Source: an uncultured Arthrobacter sp.
Lineage (GTDB): Bacteria; Actinomycetota; Actinomycetes; Actinomycetales; Micrococcaceae
Reading direction: 5' to 3'
DNA: 39,999 nt
Assembly: GCF_902805515.1 (NCBI RefSeq)
Contig: NZ_CADCTE010000103.1
Location: forward strand, 1 to 39,999
Below are positions 8,348-16,946 of the stretch, in pieces. Under the pieces are notes generated by a model. That model did not search any database. It saw only the letters and a list, made by a program, of their open reading frames with translations, and was not told where the DNA came from. A program made the translations under genes and the position numbers. How positions within the stretch are numbered: position 1 is the stretch's first letter; each line of letters starts with the position of its first letter.

Positions 8348-9169
8348 TCAGTCGCGGACCCGGGAGAGCACCTGCTCGGCGTGCCTCAGGATGGGGCCGT
8401 CGATCATGCGCCCCTGGTACTGGAACACTCCGCCCCGGCCTGCGGCCTCACGCAGCAGGTCACGGGCCTGTTCAACTTCCTCGTCGCTCGGCGCGTAGGC
8501 CCTGCGCACCGGCTCGGCCTGGCTGGGATGGATGCAGGCCTTCGCGAAGAATCCCGAGGCCGCGGCATCCTCTGCCTCGGCCGAGAGCCCGTCAAGATCG
8601 GGAATGTCGAGGTAGACGGAGTCGATGGCGGGAATGCCGGCAGCCCCTGCGGCGAGGAGGACCTGCGAGCGCGCATGTGCGGCCACTCCGCGGTAGGCGC
8701 CGTCCTTGCCTCGGCTCGAGGTACCCCCGAGTGAGGCGACAAGATCCTCGGCTCCCCACATCAGCGCGGTGACATTGGGCTGGATCGCGATGTGCGGTGC
8801 CTTGAGGATCCCCGCTGCCGTCTCACACAGTGCGATTACGTCGTAGGACGGCAGGTGCAGTCCGACATCGCGGAGGTCACCGCCTGATCCGGCCTTGGCC
8901 AGCATGACCGTGCGGTAGGAGGTCCGGCGCAGCGCCGCGCAATCGCGCAGGAAGTCGCCCGTCGGAACCGGATTGATCCGCACGATGGTGCGCTCCGGAT
9001 CCAGCGCGCTGTCAATGAGCGCCTCCCGCGCCGCCTCCTTGTTCTCCGGCGCGACGGCGTCCTCAAGGTCGAGGATGACGGCGTCGGCCCGCTCGGCGGC
9101 CTTGCGGTACCGCTCAGGCCGGTCCGCCGGACAGAACAGCAGCGACGGACCCATCGTGAAGCCGCTCAC
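8348..9169 (-). CDS. citE: CitE-type CoA ester lyase (probable HMG-CoA / beta-hydroxyacyl-CoA lyase)
   Basis: A 273-residue TIM-barrel lyase of the HpcH/HpaI (CitE-like) family. Motifs are ADAVILDLEDAVAP, the substrate-binding Arg64 (IVRINP), the metal-binding Glu116 (ALCETAAGI) and Asp142 (WGAEDL). It lacks the acyl-carrier context of citrate lyase. In M. tuberculosis the syntenic protein Rv2498c is a beta-hydroxyacyl-CoA lyase linked to leucine breakdown. The inferred role here is cleavage of HMG-CoA to acetyl-CoA and acetoacetate. The GTG start at 9169 overlaps the MaoC stop in a GTGA; an ATG at 9154 is the alternative. It is the last gene of the seven-gene operon beginning with accD1. Confidence 0.88.
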   Translation of the reverse strand: MSGFTMGPSLLFCPADRPERYRKAAERADAVILDLEDAVAPENKEAAREALIDSALDPERTIVRINPVPTGDFLRDCAALRRTSYRTVMLAKAGSGGDLRDVGLHLPSYDVIALCETAAGILKAPHIAIQPNVTALMWGAEDLVASLGGTSSRGKDGAYRGVAAHARSQVLLAAGAAGIPAIDSVYLDIPDLDGLSAEAEDAAASGFFAKACIHPSQAEPVRRAYAPSDEEVEQARDLLREAAGRGGVFQYQGRMIDGPILRHAEQVLSRVRD

Positions 9170-9708
9170 GAGCCGGCCGCCTCGTGTCCGGCCGGCTCAG
9201 ATCCTGCCGCCTCGTGCCCTGCCCGGGACCACATCAGCACCGAGCGCTCCGCGGAAGCGACGACGACGCCGTCCTGGTTCCGGCCGGTGTGCACCATGGT
9301 GACGATCCCCTGTCCGGGGCGGGATGACGATTCCCGCACTCCGGTGATCTCCGTTTCGGTGTACAACGTGTCGCCGTGGAAGAGCGGATGGGGAAACCGG
9401 ATATCCGTCAGCCCGAGCTGGGCCACGATGGTGCCCTGGGTGAGCTGGGTGACCGACTGGCCCACGAGCGTCGCCAGCGTAAGCATCGAGTTGACGAGCC
9501 GCTGACCGAAGGGCTGGCCCTGCGACCAGGCGGCATCGAGGTGAAGGCCCTGCGTGTTCATGGTGAGGGTCGTGAAGAGCACATTGTCGGCCTCGGTCAG
9601 CGTTCGGCCCGGACGGTGGGCGTACCTCACCCCGGTCTTCAGCTCATCGAAGTACAGCCCACGCTGCACGATCACCCCGCCCGACACCGGCTCCTGCGCC
9701 TCACCCAT
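9166..9708 (-). CDS. MaoC family hydratase
   Basis: A 180-residue hot-dog-fold hydratase. The central helix has [14 protein letters not shown], the His/Asp segment where MaoC enzymes bind and hydrate enoyl-CoA. It is followed by [19 protein letters not shown], then [17 protein letters not shown]. In the homologous mycobacterial cluster the MaoC gene (Rv2499c) lies between citE and the acyl-CoA dehydrogenase gene. The inferred step here is hydration of 3-methylglutaconyl-CoA, replacing the crotonase-type hydratase of Pseudomonas-like leucine pathways. It overlaps scoB by 8 bp and citE by 4 bp. The last 18 residues are an imperfect 10-residue tandem repeat (AGHEAAGS twice, 30-bp period) unlikely to belong to the fold. 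Confidence 0.85.
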   Translation of the reverse strand: MGEAQEPVSGGVIVQRGLYFDELKTGVRYAHRPGRTLTEADNVLFTTLTMNTQGLHLDAAWSQGQPFGQRLVNSMLTLATLVGQSVTQLTQGTIVAQLGLTDIRFPHPLFHGDTLYTETEITGVRESSSRPGQGIVTMVHTGRNQDGVVVASAERSVLMWSRAGHEAAGSEPAGHEAAGS

Positions 9709-10354
9709 CGATGCGGACCTCGAGCGGAGCGCCGGTCCGAGCGATGACTTCCTCGACGCTCACGCCCGGTGCGGTTTCGCGCAGCACGAGCGTTCCGCCC
9801 CCGCGGGTGGAATCGACGTCGATCACCGCAAGGTCGGTGATGATGCGGTCGACACAACCCTTGCCCGTCAGCGGGAGGGAGCAGCGTTCAACGATCTTGG
9901 GGTTCCCTGTGCGGTCAACGTGCTCCATCATCACAATCAGCCGCTTGGCGCCGAACACGAGGTCCATGGCGCCGCCCATCCCCTTGACCATCTTGCCGGG
10001 AATGACCCAGTTCGCCAGGTCGCCGTTGGCCGCGACCTCCATCGCACCGAGCACGGCGAGGTCGACGTGGCCCCCGCGGACCATGCCGAAGGACGCGGCC
10101 GAATCGAAGAACGACGCACCGGCATTGACGGTCACGGTCTCCTTGCCGGCGTTGATCAGGTCGGGGTCCAGCTGCTCTTCCGTCGGATACGGTCCCACCC
10201 CGAGGATGCCGTTCTCGGAGTGGAGCACCACCTCGACGGACTCCGGGATGTAGTTAGGGATCAGCGTCGGCATCCCGATACCGAGGTTGACGTACTGGCC
10301 GTTTTCGAGCTCCAGGGCCACCCGGGCCGCGAGTTCATTTCGAGTCAATGCCAC
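9701..10354 (-). CDS. scoB: 3-oxoacid CoA-transferase subunit B
   Basis: Subunit B (217 aa) of a class I CoA-transferase that moves CoA from succinyl-CoA to acetoacetate or a similar 3-oxoacid. The catalytic glutamate that forms the enzyme-CoA thioester is Glu47 in [26 protein letters not shown] precedes it, and [19 protein letters not shown] and [10 protein letters not shown] follow. It starts at a GTG with AAGGAGG 8 bases upstream and lies 3 bp after scoA, so the two subunits are made together. In this operon it would activate the acetoacetate released by the lyase. An exact acceptor (acetoacetate, 3-oxoadipate) cannot be fixed from sequence, but the operon favours acetoacetate. Confidence 0.93.
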   Translation of the reverse strand: MALTRNELAARVALELENGQYVNLGIGMPTLIPNYIPESVEVVLHSENGILGVGPYPTEEQLDPDLINAGKETVTVNAGASFFDSAASFGMVRGGHVDLAVLGAMEVAANGDLANWVIPGKMVKGMGGAMDLVFGAKRLIVMMEHVDRTGNPKIVERCSLPLTGKGCVDRIITDLAVIDVDSTRGGGTLVLRETAPGVSVEEVIARTGAPLEVRIDG

Positions 10355-10357
10355 GTC

Positions 10358-11140
10358 TCAGGCCTCCTTGGCTGGTGATGGTTCGGTGGCCGACAGCGAC
10401 ACGGTGCGCTTCTCGATCCGCTTTTCGACGTCGGGCGCGTGCACAACCCGCTGCACGAAGATCCCGGGGAGATGGATGTGTTCGGGATCGAGTTCCCCCG
10501 GCTCCACCAGTTCCTCAACCTCCGCGATGGTGATCCGCCCGGCCTGGGCGGCCAGCGGATTGAAGTTCGCGGCCGTCGCGTGGAAGACGAGGTTGCCGTG
10601 GCGGTCGCCCTTCCAGGCATGGACCAGGGCGAAGTCGGGGCGCACCGATTCCTCGAGCACGTAATCGACGCCGTCGAAGGTCCGGACCTCCTTGGGTTTC
10701 GAGGAGACGAGTACGTTCCCGTCGGCGTCGTACTTCTGCGGCAGTCCACCCTCGCTCACGAGGGTGCCCACCCCGGCGGTGGTGTAGAACGCCGGGATGC
10801 CCGCGCCGCCGGCCCGCAGCTTTTCGGCGAGGGTGCCCTGCGGCGTCAGCTCGACCTCCAGTTCGCCCGAGAGGTACTGGCGGGCGAACTCCTTGTTCTC
10901 ACCCACGTAGGAGCTGATGGTGCGGCGGATCCTGTGGTCCATCAGCAGGACACCGAGCCCCCATTCGTCCACCCCGCAGTTGTTGCTGATGGTTTCAAGG
11001 TTCCCCGTGCCCTGCGCGTGCAGGGCGTCGATCAGCACCGAGGGAATCCCGCACAGGCCGAACCCGCCCACGGCGAGGCTCGCCCCATCCTGGATGTCGG
11101 CTACGGCCTCCGCCGCGCTTGCCACAACTTTGTCGATCAC
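10358..11140 (-). CDS. scoA: 3-oxoacid CoA-transferase subunit A
   Basis: Subunit A (260 aa), the partner of the downstream subunit B. It has the glycine-rich CoA-binding loop GGFGLCGIP (25-33), then TISNNCGVDEWGLGVLL, SSYVGENKEF and LTPQGTLAEKLRAGGAGIPA. The tail has ATAANFNPLAAQAG and AEVEELVEPGELDPEHIHLPG. Start is a GTG with GAAGGAG a few bases upstream. It sits 30 bp downstream of the acyl-CoA dehydrogenase gene. Its position in a leucine-degradation operon supports acetoacetate:succinyl-CoA transfer, which returns carbon to acetyl-CoA through acetoacetyl-CoA. No thiolase lies in the window. Confidence 0.93.
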   Translation of the reverse strand: MIDKVVASAAEAVADIQDGASLAVGGFGLCGIPSVLIDALHAQGTGNLETISNNCGVDEWGLGVLLMDHRIRRTISSYVGENKEFARQYLSGELEVELTPQGTLAEKLRAGGAGIPAFYTTAGVGTLVSEGGLPQKYDADGNVLVSSKPKEVRTFDGVDYVLEESVRPDFALVHAWKGDRHGNLVFHATAANFNPLAAQAGRITIAEVEELVEPGELDPEHIHLPGIFVQRVVHAPDVEKRIEKRTVSLSATEPSPAKEA

Positions 11141-11170
11141 TGCTTCTCCTTCAACTCCATTGCTGGCAGG

Positions 11171-12343
11171 TTACAGGCCCAACTCGCGCGCGATCAGCAT
11201 GAGCTGCACCTCGGTGGTGCCCTCGCCGATTTCGAGGATCTTCGAATCCCGGTAGTGCCGGGAGACGGTGAACTCGTTGATGAAACCGTACCCGCCGAAG
11301 ATCTGGGTTGCGTCCCTTGCGTTATCCATTGCGGCCTCGCCGGCGACCAGCTTGGCGATGGAGGCCTGCGTCTTGAACGGCTTGCCGGCGAGCATCCGCG
11401 ACGCGGCGTCGTAGTAGGCGAGACGTGCGGTGTGCGCCCGGGCCTGCATGCGGGCGATCTTGAACTGGATCGACTGGTAGGAGCCGATATTGGTGCCGAA
11501 CGCCTGGCGTTCCTTGGCGTACCGCAGCGACTGCTCGACGCAGCCCTGCGCGGCGCCGGTGGCGAGCGCGGCGATGGCGATCCGGCCCTCATCGAGGATC
11601 TGCAGGAAGTTCGCGTAGCCGCGGCCGCGGGTGCCCAGCAGGTTTGCCTCGGGCACGCGGACGTCGCGCAGGGTCAGCGGGTGGGTGTCGGAGGCGTTCC
11701 AGCCGACCTTGTTGTAGGCCTTCTCGGCGGTAAAACCGGGGGTGTCCGAGGGAACGAGGATCGTCGAGATTTCCTTTTTCACCGTCCCGTTGGGGCCCTC
11801 GGAGGTGCCGGTCACCGCGGTGACCGTGACCAGGCTCGTGATGTCGGTGCCGGAGTTGGTGATGAACTCCTTGGTGCCGTTGATGACCCACTCGCGGCCG
11901 TTCGGGCCGTCCTCGAGCCGGGCGGTGGTGCGGGTGCCGGAGGCGTCGGAGCCGGCTTCGGATTCGGTCAGGCCGAATCCGCCGAGGGCCTTGCCGGAGG
12001 CGAGGGACGGCAGCCAGGTCTGCTTCTGCTCCTCGGTGCCGAACCGGTAGATCGGCATGGCGCCGAGGGAGACACCGGCCTCGAGGGTGATGGCCACCGA
12101 CTGGTCGACCCGGGCGAGCTGTTCGAGCGCGAGGCACAGCGCGAAGTAGTCGCCGCCCATTCCGCCGTATTCCTCCGGGAACGGCAGGCCGAACAGGCCC
12201 ATGTCCGCCATCTGCTTCACCACGTCGTAGGGGAAGCTGTGCTCCTCGTCGTGCTTGGCGGAAACCGGCGCGACAACCTCGTCGGCGAATTCGCGCACTG
12301 TGTCGACGAGGTCCTGGTACTCCTCAGACAGTTCAAAGTTCAT
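11171..12343 (-). CDS. acyl-CoA dehydrogenase (branched/short-chain)
   Basis: An FAD-dependent acyl-CoA dehydrogenase of 390 residues. The N-terminal helical domain is MNFELSEEYQDLVDTVREFA. The middle beta domain has GGFGLTESEAGSDASGTRTT and WVINGTKEFITNSG. The C-terminal domain has DATQIFGGYGFINEF and KILEIGEGTTEVQLM. Glu374 in GEGT is the catalytic base position of short/medium-chain and AcdH-like enzymes. True isovaleryl-CoA dehydrogenases usually have a non-acidic residue there and place the base elsewhere. The operon predicts isovaleryl-CoA as substrate, so this may be a broad branched-chain enzyme like Streptomyces AcdH. Its ATG overlaps the accA1 stop by 4 bp. Confidence 0.92.
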   Translation of the reverse strand: MNFELSEEYQDLVDTVREFADEVVAPVSAKHDEEHSFPYDVVKQMADMGLFGLPFPEEYGGMGGDYFALCLALEQLARVDQSVAITLEAGVSLGAMPIYRFGTEEQKQTWLPSLASGKALGGFGLTESEAGSDASGTRTTARLEDGPNGREWVINGTKEFITNSGTDITSLVTVTAVTGTSEGPNGTVKKEISTILVPSDTPGFTAEKAYNKVGWNASDTHPLTLRDVRVPEANLLGTRGRGYANFLQILDEGRIAIAALATGAAQGCVEQSLRYAKERQAFGTNIGSYQSIQFKIARMQARAHTARLAYYDAASRMLAGKPFKTQASIAKLVAGEAAMDNARDATQIFGGYGFINEFTVSRHYRDSKILEIGEGTTEVQLMLIARELGL

Positions 12344-14508
12344 CGTGCTGATACTTCCTTCGCTGTTGGTTCCTGCGCTGCTGTTTCCTGCGCTGCTGTT
12401 TGCTGATCTGCAGTGTCCTGATCGGCTTCCTGCCCGGCGGATTCTCCTGCCGGGACGGCCTCCTCGACATGGATGCTTGCGACCACCTGATCGGCGCGCA
12501 CCAGGTCCCCCGGTTTCAGGTTGAGGTGGACGGTTCCGGCGACGGCGGCCCGGAGCTGGTGCTCCATCTTCATTGCCTCGACGGCCAGGAGCACCTGGCC
12601 CTCCTCGACGGCGTCACCGTCGCTGACGGACACCGAGACGACGGTGCCCGGCATGGGGCTGCGCACGAGCGGATCGGCGGTTCCGGCAGCGCGGGCCACC
12701 AGCGCGAGCTGGGCCTGCAGGCGGGCGCTGCGGCTGAGCCGGCGCACCGAGACCGACCAGCCGCCCTCCCCCAGCCAGGACACTCCGTCGGCGTGCACCA
12801 TCGCCACACCGGTGCGCACGCCGTCCACGACGGCGCCCCCTGCGGGATCGAACCGAACAGTTTGGGTCGGTCCATCATCGACGGCCACCGCGAATGTCCC
12901 GTTCGGCCCCGCGGAGTCGGCAGGCAGGATCGATACCGCACGGACGTCGTCGGGGCCCACCTCAAGGCTCAGCCGGCGCGGCTGGGGCACGCCCAGCCGG
13001 AAGCCGTCCCGGCGCTGCCAGGGCGGCAGCTCCGCTGCGGCAGGAGAGCCGCCGGCTCGGCCGTCGGACTGCAGATCGGACCTGAGCATCCCGACGGCGA
13101 GGACGGCGAGGTCGGCGTCGGTGACGGTCCGGAAGGCAAGCCCCGGCAGTTTCCGCTCGATCAGCGTGGTGTCGAGCCGCGCGTCACGGACGTCCTCGTC
13201 GCCGATGAGCAGGCGCAGGTATTCGGTGTTGGTGTCGATGCCGAGCACCACCGAGGAGGCGAGCGCGGTATCGAGCCGATCGAGGGCCTGGGTCCGGTCG
13301 GCACCCCACGCGATCACCTTGGAAAGCATCGGATCATAGGCGGCCGGGATGGTGAGCCCGGGCAGGAGCGAGCTGTCCACCCGGATCCCCTCGCCCGCCG
13401 GTTCCTCGAGGCGCAGCACTGTGCCCGAGGAGGGAAGGAAGCCTGCCTCCGGGTTCTCCGCGTAGACCCGCGCCTCAACCGCATGGCCGGTGAGCACGAC
13501 GTCGTCCTGCCCGAAGGCGAGCGCCTCCCCTCCGGCAATGCGCACCTGCCACTCGACCAGGTCGACACCGGTGACGAGTTCGGTCACCGGGTGCTCCACC
13601 TGCAGGCGCGTGTTCATCTCCATGAAGAAGAACTCGTCCGGCGAGGCATCCGAAACGAGGAACTCGACCGTTCCCGCTCCGGTGTAGTTCACGCTGCGTG
13701 CGGCGTTGCAGGCGGCCTCGCCGATGCGGGCGCGGGTGGCCTCGGTGAGCAGGGCCGACGGCGCCTCCTCGATGACCTTCTGGTGGCGGCGCTGCAGGGA
13801 GCACTCGCGCTCCCCCAGGTGGACGACGTTCCCGTGCTGGTCGGCCAGCACCTGCACCTCGATGTGGCGCGGGGTGGGGATGAGCCGTTCGAGGAACAGG
13901 GTGTCGTCGCCGAACGCGGAGGCGGCAACGCGCCGGGCGGTCAGCAGCACCGCCGGCAGTTCCTCCGGCTCGTACACGGCGTGCATGCCCTTTCCGCCGC
14001 CGCCGGCCGAAGGCTTGATGAGCAGCGGGTAGCCGATGTTTTCGGCCGCCTCGATCAGCTGCTCGTCCGTCAGGCCCGGCTCGGCGAGCCCCGGAACGAC
14101 GGGAACGCCGTGTCCGGCCACGTGGTTCTTCGAGCGGATCTTGTCGCCCATGACGTTCAGTGCGTGGACGTCGGGGCCGATGAAGACGATGCCCGCCTCG
14201 GCCAGCGCCCGGGCGAACCCGGCGTTCTCGCTGAGGAAGCCGTAGCCCGGGTGGACCGCTTCGGCTCCGGTCCGCCGGCAGGCGGCGAGGATCGCCTCGG
14301 CGCTGAGGTAGCTCTCGGCGGCGGAGGCGGGGCCGATCCGCACGGCGGTGTCGGCCTCCCGGACGTGGCGGGCCCCGGCGTCGGCGTCGCTGTAGACGGC
14401 GACGGAACGGATGCCCAGGGAGCGCAGGGTGCGGATGACCCGGCAGGCGATCTCGCCTCGGTTGGCAACAAGGACCGTCGAAAACGGCGGCCGGTGGGGA
14501 GCAGTCAT
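12340..14508 (-). CDS. accA1: biotin-dependent acyl-CoA carboxylase alpha subunit (probable methylcrotonyl-CoA carboxylase)
   Basis: The 722-residue subunit joins biotin carboxylase (about 1-450: FSTVLVANRGEIACRVIRTL; ATP-grasp loop GGGGKGM at 169-175), a middle BT-like linker, and a biotinyl domain with EAMKMEH (biotinyl Lys647). It carboxylates its biotin with ATP and bicarbonate and passes the carboxyl to the beta subunit. The neighbouring beta subunit is clearly MCC-like, so 3-methylcrotonyl-CoA is the probable substrate. The start is the ATG at 14508, giving MTAPHRPPFSTVLVANRGE. The last 30 residues are a Thr/Ala/Gln-rich tail made partly by a 15-bp tandem repeat. It follows accD1 by 11 bp. 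Confidence 0.94.
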   Translation of the reverse strand: MTAPHRPPFSTVLVANRGEIACRVIRTLRSLGIRSVAVYSDADAGARHVREADTAVRIGPASAAESYLSAEAILAACRRTGAEAVHPGYGFLSENAGFARALAEAGIVFIGPDVHALNVMGDKIRSKNHVAGHGVPVVPGLAEPGLTDEQLIEAAENIGYPLLIKPSAGGGGKGMHAVYEPEELPAVLLTARRVAASAFGDDTLFLERLIPTPRHIEVQVLADQHGNVVHLGERECSLQRRHQKVIEEAPSALLTEATRARIGEAACNAARSVNYTGAGTVEFLVSDASPDEFFFMEMNTRLQVEHPVTELVTGVDLVEWQVRIAGGEALAFGQDDVVLTGHAVEARVYAENPEAGFLPSSGTVLRLEEPAGEGIRVDSSLLPGLTIPAAYDPMLSKVIAWGADRTQALDRLDTALASSVVLGIDTNTEYLRLLIGDEDVRDARLDTTLIERKLPGLAFRTVTDADLAVLAVGMLRSDLQSDGRAGGSPAAAELPPWQRRDGFRLGVPQPRRLSLEVGPDDVRAVSILPADSAGPNGTFAVAVDDGPTQTVRFDPAGGAVVDGVRTGVAMVHADGVSWLGEGGWSVSVRRLSRSARLQAQLALVARAAGTADPLVRSPMPGTVVSVSVSDGDAVEEGQVLLAVEAMKMEHQLRAAVAGTVHLNLKPGDLVRADQVVASIHVEEAVPAGESAGQEADQDTADQQTAAQETAAQEPTAKEVSAR
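12374..12403. repeat. 15-bp tandem repeat at the 3' end of accA1
   Basis: Two adjacent 15-bp copies, TGCGCTGCTGTTTCC and TGCGCTGCTGTTTGC, lie inside the last codons of the carboxylase alpha gene. They are in frame and give the AAQET/AAQ repeat in the low-complexity tail. A further degenerate copy continues to about 12362. Confidence 0.8.
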
Positions 14509-14519
14509 GGGCAGGTCTC

Positions 14520-16124
14520 TCACATCCGGAAGAGGCCGAAGGAGGTCTCCGGCAGCGGGGTGTTGGCGCACACGTCAAGGGCGAGGCCGAGGACGGTGCG
14601 GGTGTCGGCGGGGTCGATGATGCCGTCGTCCCACAGCCGGGCCGTTGAATAGTAGGGGCTTCCCTGGGCCTCGTACTGCTCCCGGATCGGGGCGGTGAAG
14701 GCCGCTTCCTCCTCGGCGCTCCACTCTTCCCCGCGCGCCTCGAGCTGGTCGCGCTTGACCGTGCTGAGCACCGAGGAGGCCTGGTTGCCGCCCATGACGG
14801 AAATGCGGCTCGCCGGCCACATCCACAGGAAGCGCGGGGAGTAGGCCCGCCCGCACATCGAGTAGTTGCCGGCTCCGAAGGAGCCTCCGATCACCACGGT
14901 GAGCTTGGGAACCCGGCAGGTGGCCACCGCGGTGACCATCTTGGCCCCGTTCTTGGCGATGCCGCCGGCCTCGGAGTCCCTGCCGACCATGAAGCCGGAG
15001 ATGTTCTGCAGGAAGATCAGCGGGATGCCGCGCTGGTCGCACAGCTCGATGAAGTGGGCGCCCTTGAGCGCCGACTCGCTGAAGAGCACTCCGTTGTTGG
15101 CGACGATCCCGACCTTGTGCCCGTGCAGGGTGGCGAAGCCGGTCACCAGCGTGGTGCCGTAGTCGCGCTTGAACTCGTGGAAGAGGCTTCCGTCGACGAG
15201 GCGCGCGATGACCTCGCGGACGTCGTAGGAGGCGTTGACGTCCACCGGAACGGCGCCGTAGAGCTCGTCGGTGTCGACGGCGGGCGGCTGCACCGGAACG
15301 GTCCCCTCCGCCGGCCGCGGGTCCGGAAGCGTCGAGATGATGTCGCGCACGATCTCGAGGGCGTGGTGGTCGTTCTCCGCGAGGTGGTCGGTGACTCCGG
15401 AGACCCGGGAGTGAAGCTCGCCGCCGCCGAGTTCCTCCGCCGTAACGACCTCGCCGATGGCGGCCTTCACCAGCGGCGGCCCGCCCAGGAAGATGGTGCC
15501 CTGGTTCCTGACGATCACCGTTTCATCGCTCATGGCCGGGACATAGGCGCCGCCTGCGGTGCAGGAGCCCAGAACGGCGGCGATTTGGGGGATCTTCCGC
15601 GCCGACAGGGTGGCCTGGTTGTAGAAGATGCGGCCGAAGTGGTCGCGGTCGGGAAACACCTCGTCCTGCTTCGGCAGGTAGGCCCCGCCGGAGTCGACGA
15701 GGTAGACGCACGGCAGGTTGTTCTCGAGCGCAACCTCCTGGGCCCGCAGGTGCTTCTTCACCGTCAGCGGGTAGTAGGTGCCGCCCTTGACCGTCGCGTC
15801 ATTGGAGATGACCAGCACATGCCGCCCGTGGACCAGGCCGATGCCCGCGATGACGCCGGCTCCCGGAGATTCGTCGTCGTACATGCCGTTGGCCGCCAGC
15901 GGCGCGATCTCGAGGAAGGGGCTGCCGTCGTCGAGCAGGAAGTCGATGCGTTCGCGCGGCAGGAGCTTGCCGCGGGCCACGTGCCGCTCGCGGGACCGCG
16001 GCGGTCCGCCCAGGGCGGTTTCCGCGAGGCGGTCGCGGAGTTCCGCGGCCAGGCGGCGCTGCGCCTCGTCGTTCTCCAAGAATTCCAGCGAGGTGGTGTC
16101 CACCTTCGACGTGAGCGTCTCCAT
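14520..16124 (-). CDS. accD1: methylcrotonyl-CoA carboxylase beta subunit (carboxyltransferase)
   Basis: A 534-residue carboxyltransferase with N- and C-terminal crotonase-like halves. It reads very like MCC beta: [69 protein letters not shown] and [16 protein letters not shown]. Later come [14 protein letters not shown] and [20 protein letters not shown]. It transfers the carboxyl group from biotin to 3-methylcrotonyl-CoA, giving 3-methylglutaconyl-CoA in leucine breakdown. The ATG at 16124 follows GAGGGAAGA at a good distance. It is the first gene of the operon, next to a good promoter with operator-like dyads. The name follows the M. tuberculosis accA1/accD1 pair; liuB is the equivalent elsewhere. 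Confidence 0.94.
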   Translation of the reverse strand: METLTSKVDTTSLEFLENDEAQRRLAAELRDRLAETALGGPPRSRERHVARGKLLPRERIDFLLDDGSPFLEIAPLAANGMYDDESPGAGVIAGIGLVHGRHVLVISNDATVKGGTYYPLTVKKHLRAQEVALENNLPCVYLVDSGGAYLPKQDEVFPDRDHFGRIFYNQATLSARKIPQIAAVLGSCTAGGAYVPAMSDETVIVRNQGTIFLGGPPLVKAAIGEVVTAEELGGGELHSRVSGVTDHLAENDHHALEIVRDIISTLPDPRPAEGTVPVQPPAVDTDELYGAVPVDVNASYDVREVIARLVDGSLFHEFKRDYGTTLVTGFATLHGHKVGIVANNGVLFSESALKGAHFIELCDQRGIPLIFLQNISGFMVGRDSEAGGIAKNGAKMVTAVATCRVPKLTVVIGGSFGAGNYSMCGRAYSPRFLWMWPASRISVMGGNQASSVLSTVKRDQLEARGEEWSAEEEAAFTAPIREQYEAQGSPYYSTARLWDDGIIDPADTRTVLGLALDVCANTPLPETSFGLFRM

Positions 16125-16148
16125 CGACTCTTCCCTCAAACGACTTAA

Positions 16149-16190
16149 GTTAGTAAGCGCTAACCGAATTTAGGTTAGTGGCTATTAACC
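16149..16190. promoter_or_regulatory. paired operator-like dyads, probable TetR-family binding sites
   Basis: The 117-bp space between accD1 and the divergent TetR gene holds two inverted repeats with the same half-site. GTTAG-N6-CTAAC covers 16149-16164, and GGTTA-N8-TAACC covers 16173-16190; their centres are 25 bp apart. The inner half-sites also form CTAACC-N7-GGTTAG (16160-16178). The right dyad covers the predicted -10 and spacer of the accD1 promoter, and the left dyad covers its start region, as expected for repression. The assignment to the adjacent TetR protein is inference from position. Confidence 0.7.
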
Positions 16191-16200
16191 GGCCTGTCCA
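16172..16200 (-). promoter_or_regulatory. promoter of the leucine-degradation (accD1-citE) operon
   Basis: On the minus strand TGGACA (16200-16195, 5/6 to TTGACA) is followed after exactly 17 bp by TAACCT (16177-16172), a TANNNT actinobacterial -10. Transcription would start near 16165, giving a leader of about 40 nt before the accD1 ATG at 16124. The hexamers lie inside the operator-like dyads. No experimental evidence; both hexamers and the spacing are visible directly. Confidence 0.6.
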
Positions 16201-16241
16201 CCACAATAAGAGCACATCCACCAGCCGCGAAGGATATTTCC

Positions 16242-16853
16242 ATGGAATCACCGCCCACCGTCGACCGGGTTACGGGCCGCAGCCTGGCCAAGGCCTCTCG
16301 GCGCGCCGCCCTTTTGGGCGCGGCGGCCCAGCTTTTCGCCGAGCGCGGGTACAACGGTGTCTCCATTGAGGACCTCGGTGCTGCCGCGGGCGTCAGCGGG
16401 CCGGCCGTCTACCGCCACTTCAGCGGCAAGCCCGCGGTGCTCTCGGCGCTGCTGACCGGAGTCAGTGAGGACCTCCTCGACGGCGGCCGGGCCGTCCTGG
16501 CCAACTCCGCCGACGCCGACAGCGCCCTGCGCGGACTCATCGAGTTCCAGGTCGACTTCGCCCTCAGCAACGCCAACGTCATCCGTGTCCAGGACCGCGA
16601 CCTCAGCAGCCTGTCCCGCGAGGACGCCCAGACGGTGAGGTCACTGCAGCGCCGCTACCTCGAGGTGTGGGTCGAGGCGATGGCCGACCGCACCCCGGGT
16701 GCCGACCTCGTGCAGCTGCGCCGCAAGGCCCATGCGGTGTTCGGACTCATCAACTCAACCCCCCACACCACCCAGGGCAGCAGGAGCAGCAGGGATCTCG
16801 GCGGCCTGCGTCTCCTCCTGGAGAACATGGCCTGGGCCGCACTGAACGCCTGA
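16242..16853 (+). CDS. TetR family transcriptional regulator of the leucine-degradation operon
   Basis: A 203-residue TetR protein. The helix-turn-helix spans about residues 20-65 (ALLGAAAQLFAERGYNGVSI, then AAGVSGPAVYRHFSGKPAVL). A helical ligand-binding domain follows, with IEFQVDFALSNANVIRVQDRD and HAVFGLINSTPHT. The ATG is preceded by GAAGGA. It is divergent from accD1, with dyads between them, and likely represses the operon until an acyl-CoA or related intermediate accumulates. In M. tuberculosis the equivalent position is held by Rv2506, a TetR-type regulator of branched-chain keto-acid degradation. The ligand cannot be read from the sequence. Confidence 0.9.
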   Translation: MESPPTVDRVTGRSLAKASRRAALLGAAAQLFAERGYNGVSIEDLGAAAGVSGPAVYRHFSGKPAVLSALLTGVSEDLLDGGRAVLANSADADSALRGLIEFQVDFALSNANVIRVQDRDLSSLSREDAQTVRSLQRRYLEVWVEAMADRTPGADLVQLRRKAHAVFGLINSTPHTTQGSRSSRDLGGLRLLLENMAWAALNA

Positions 16854-16946
16854 GCCCGGCATCCGCCTGACCCGCAGGTACGCTGGTTCCTTACCGATAC
16901 CATTCCTCACCGATACCGACCGCGCCCCCTAACCGAAAGTTCCGCT

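Noticed and set aside
10439..12406. 655-codon open frame on the plus strand
   Set aside because: Antisense to scoA and the acyl-CoA dehydrogenase gene; no recognisable domain.
12400..14652. 750-codon open frame on the plus strand
   Set aside because: Antisense to the carboxylase alpha gene; Gly/Arg/His-rich composition typical of high-GC shadow frames.
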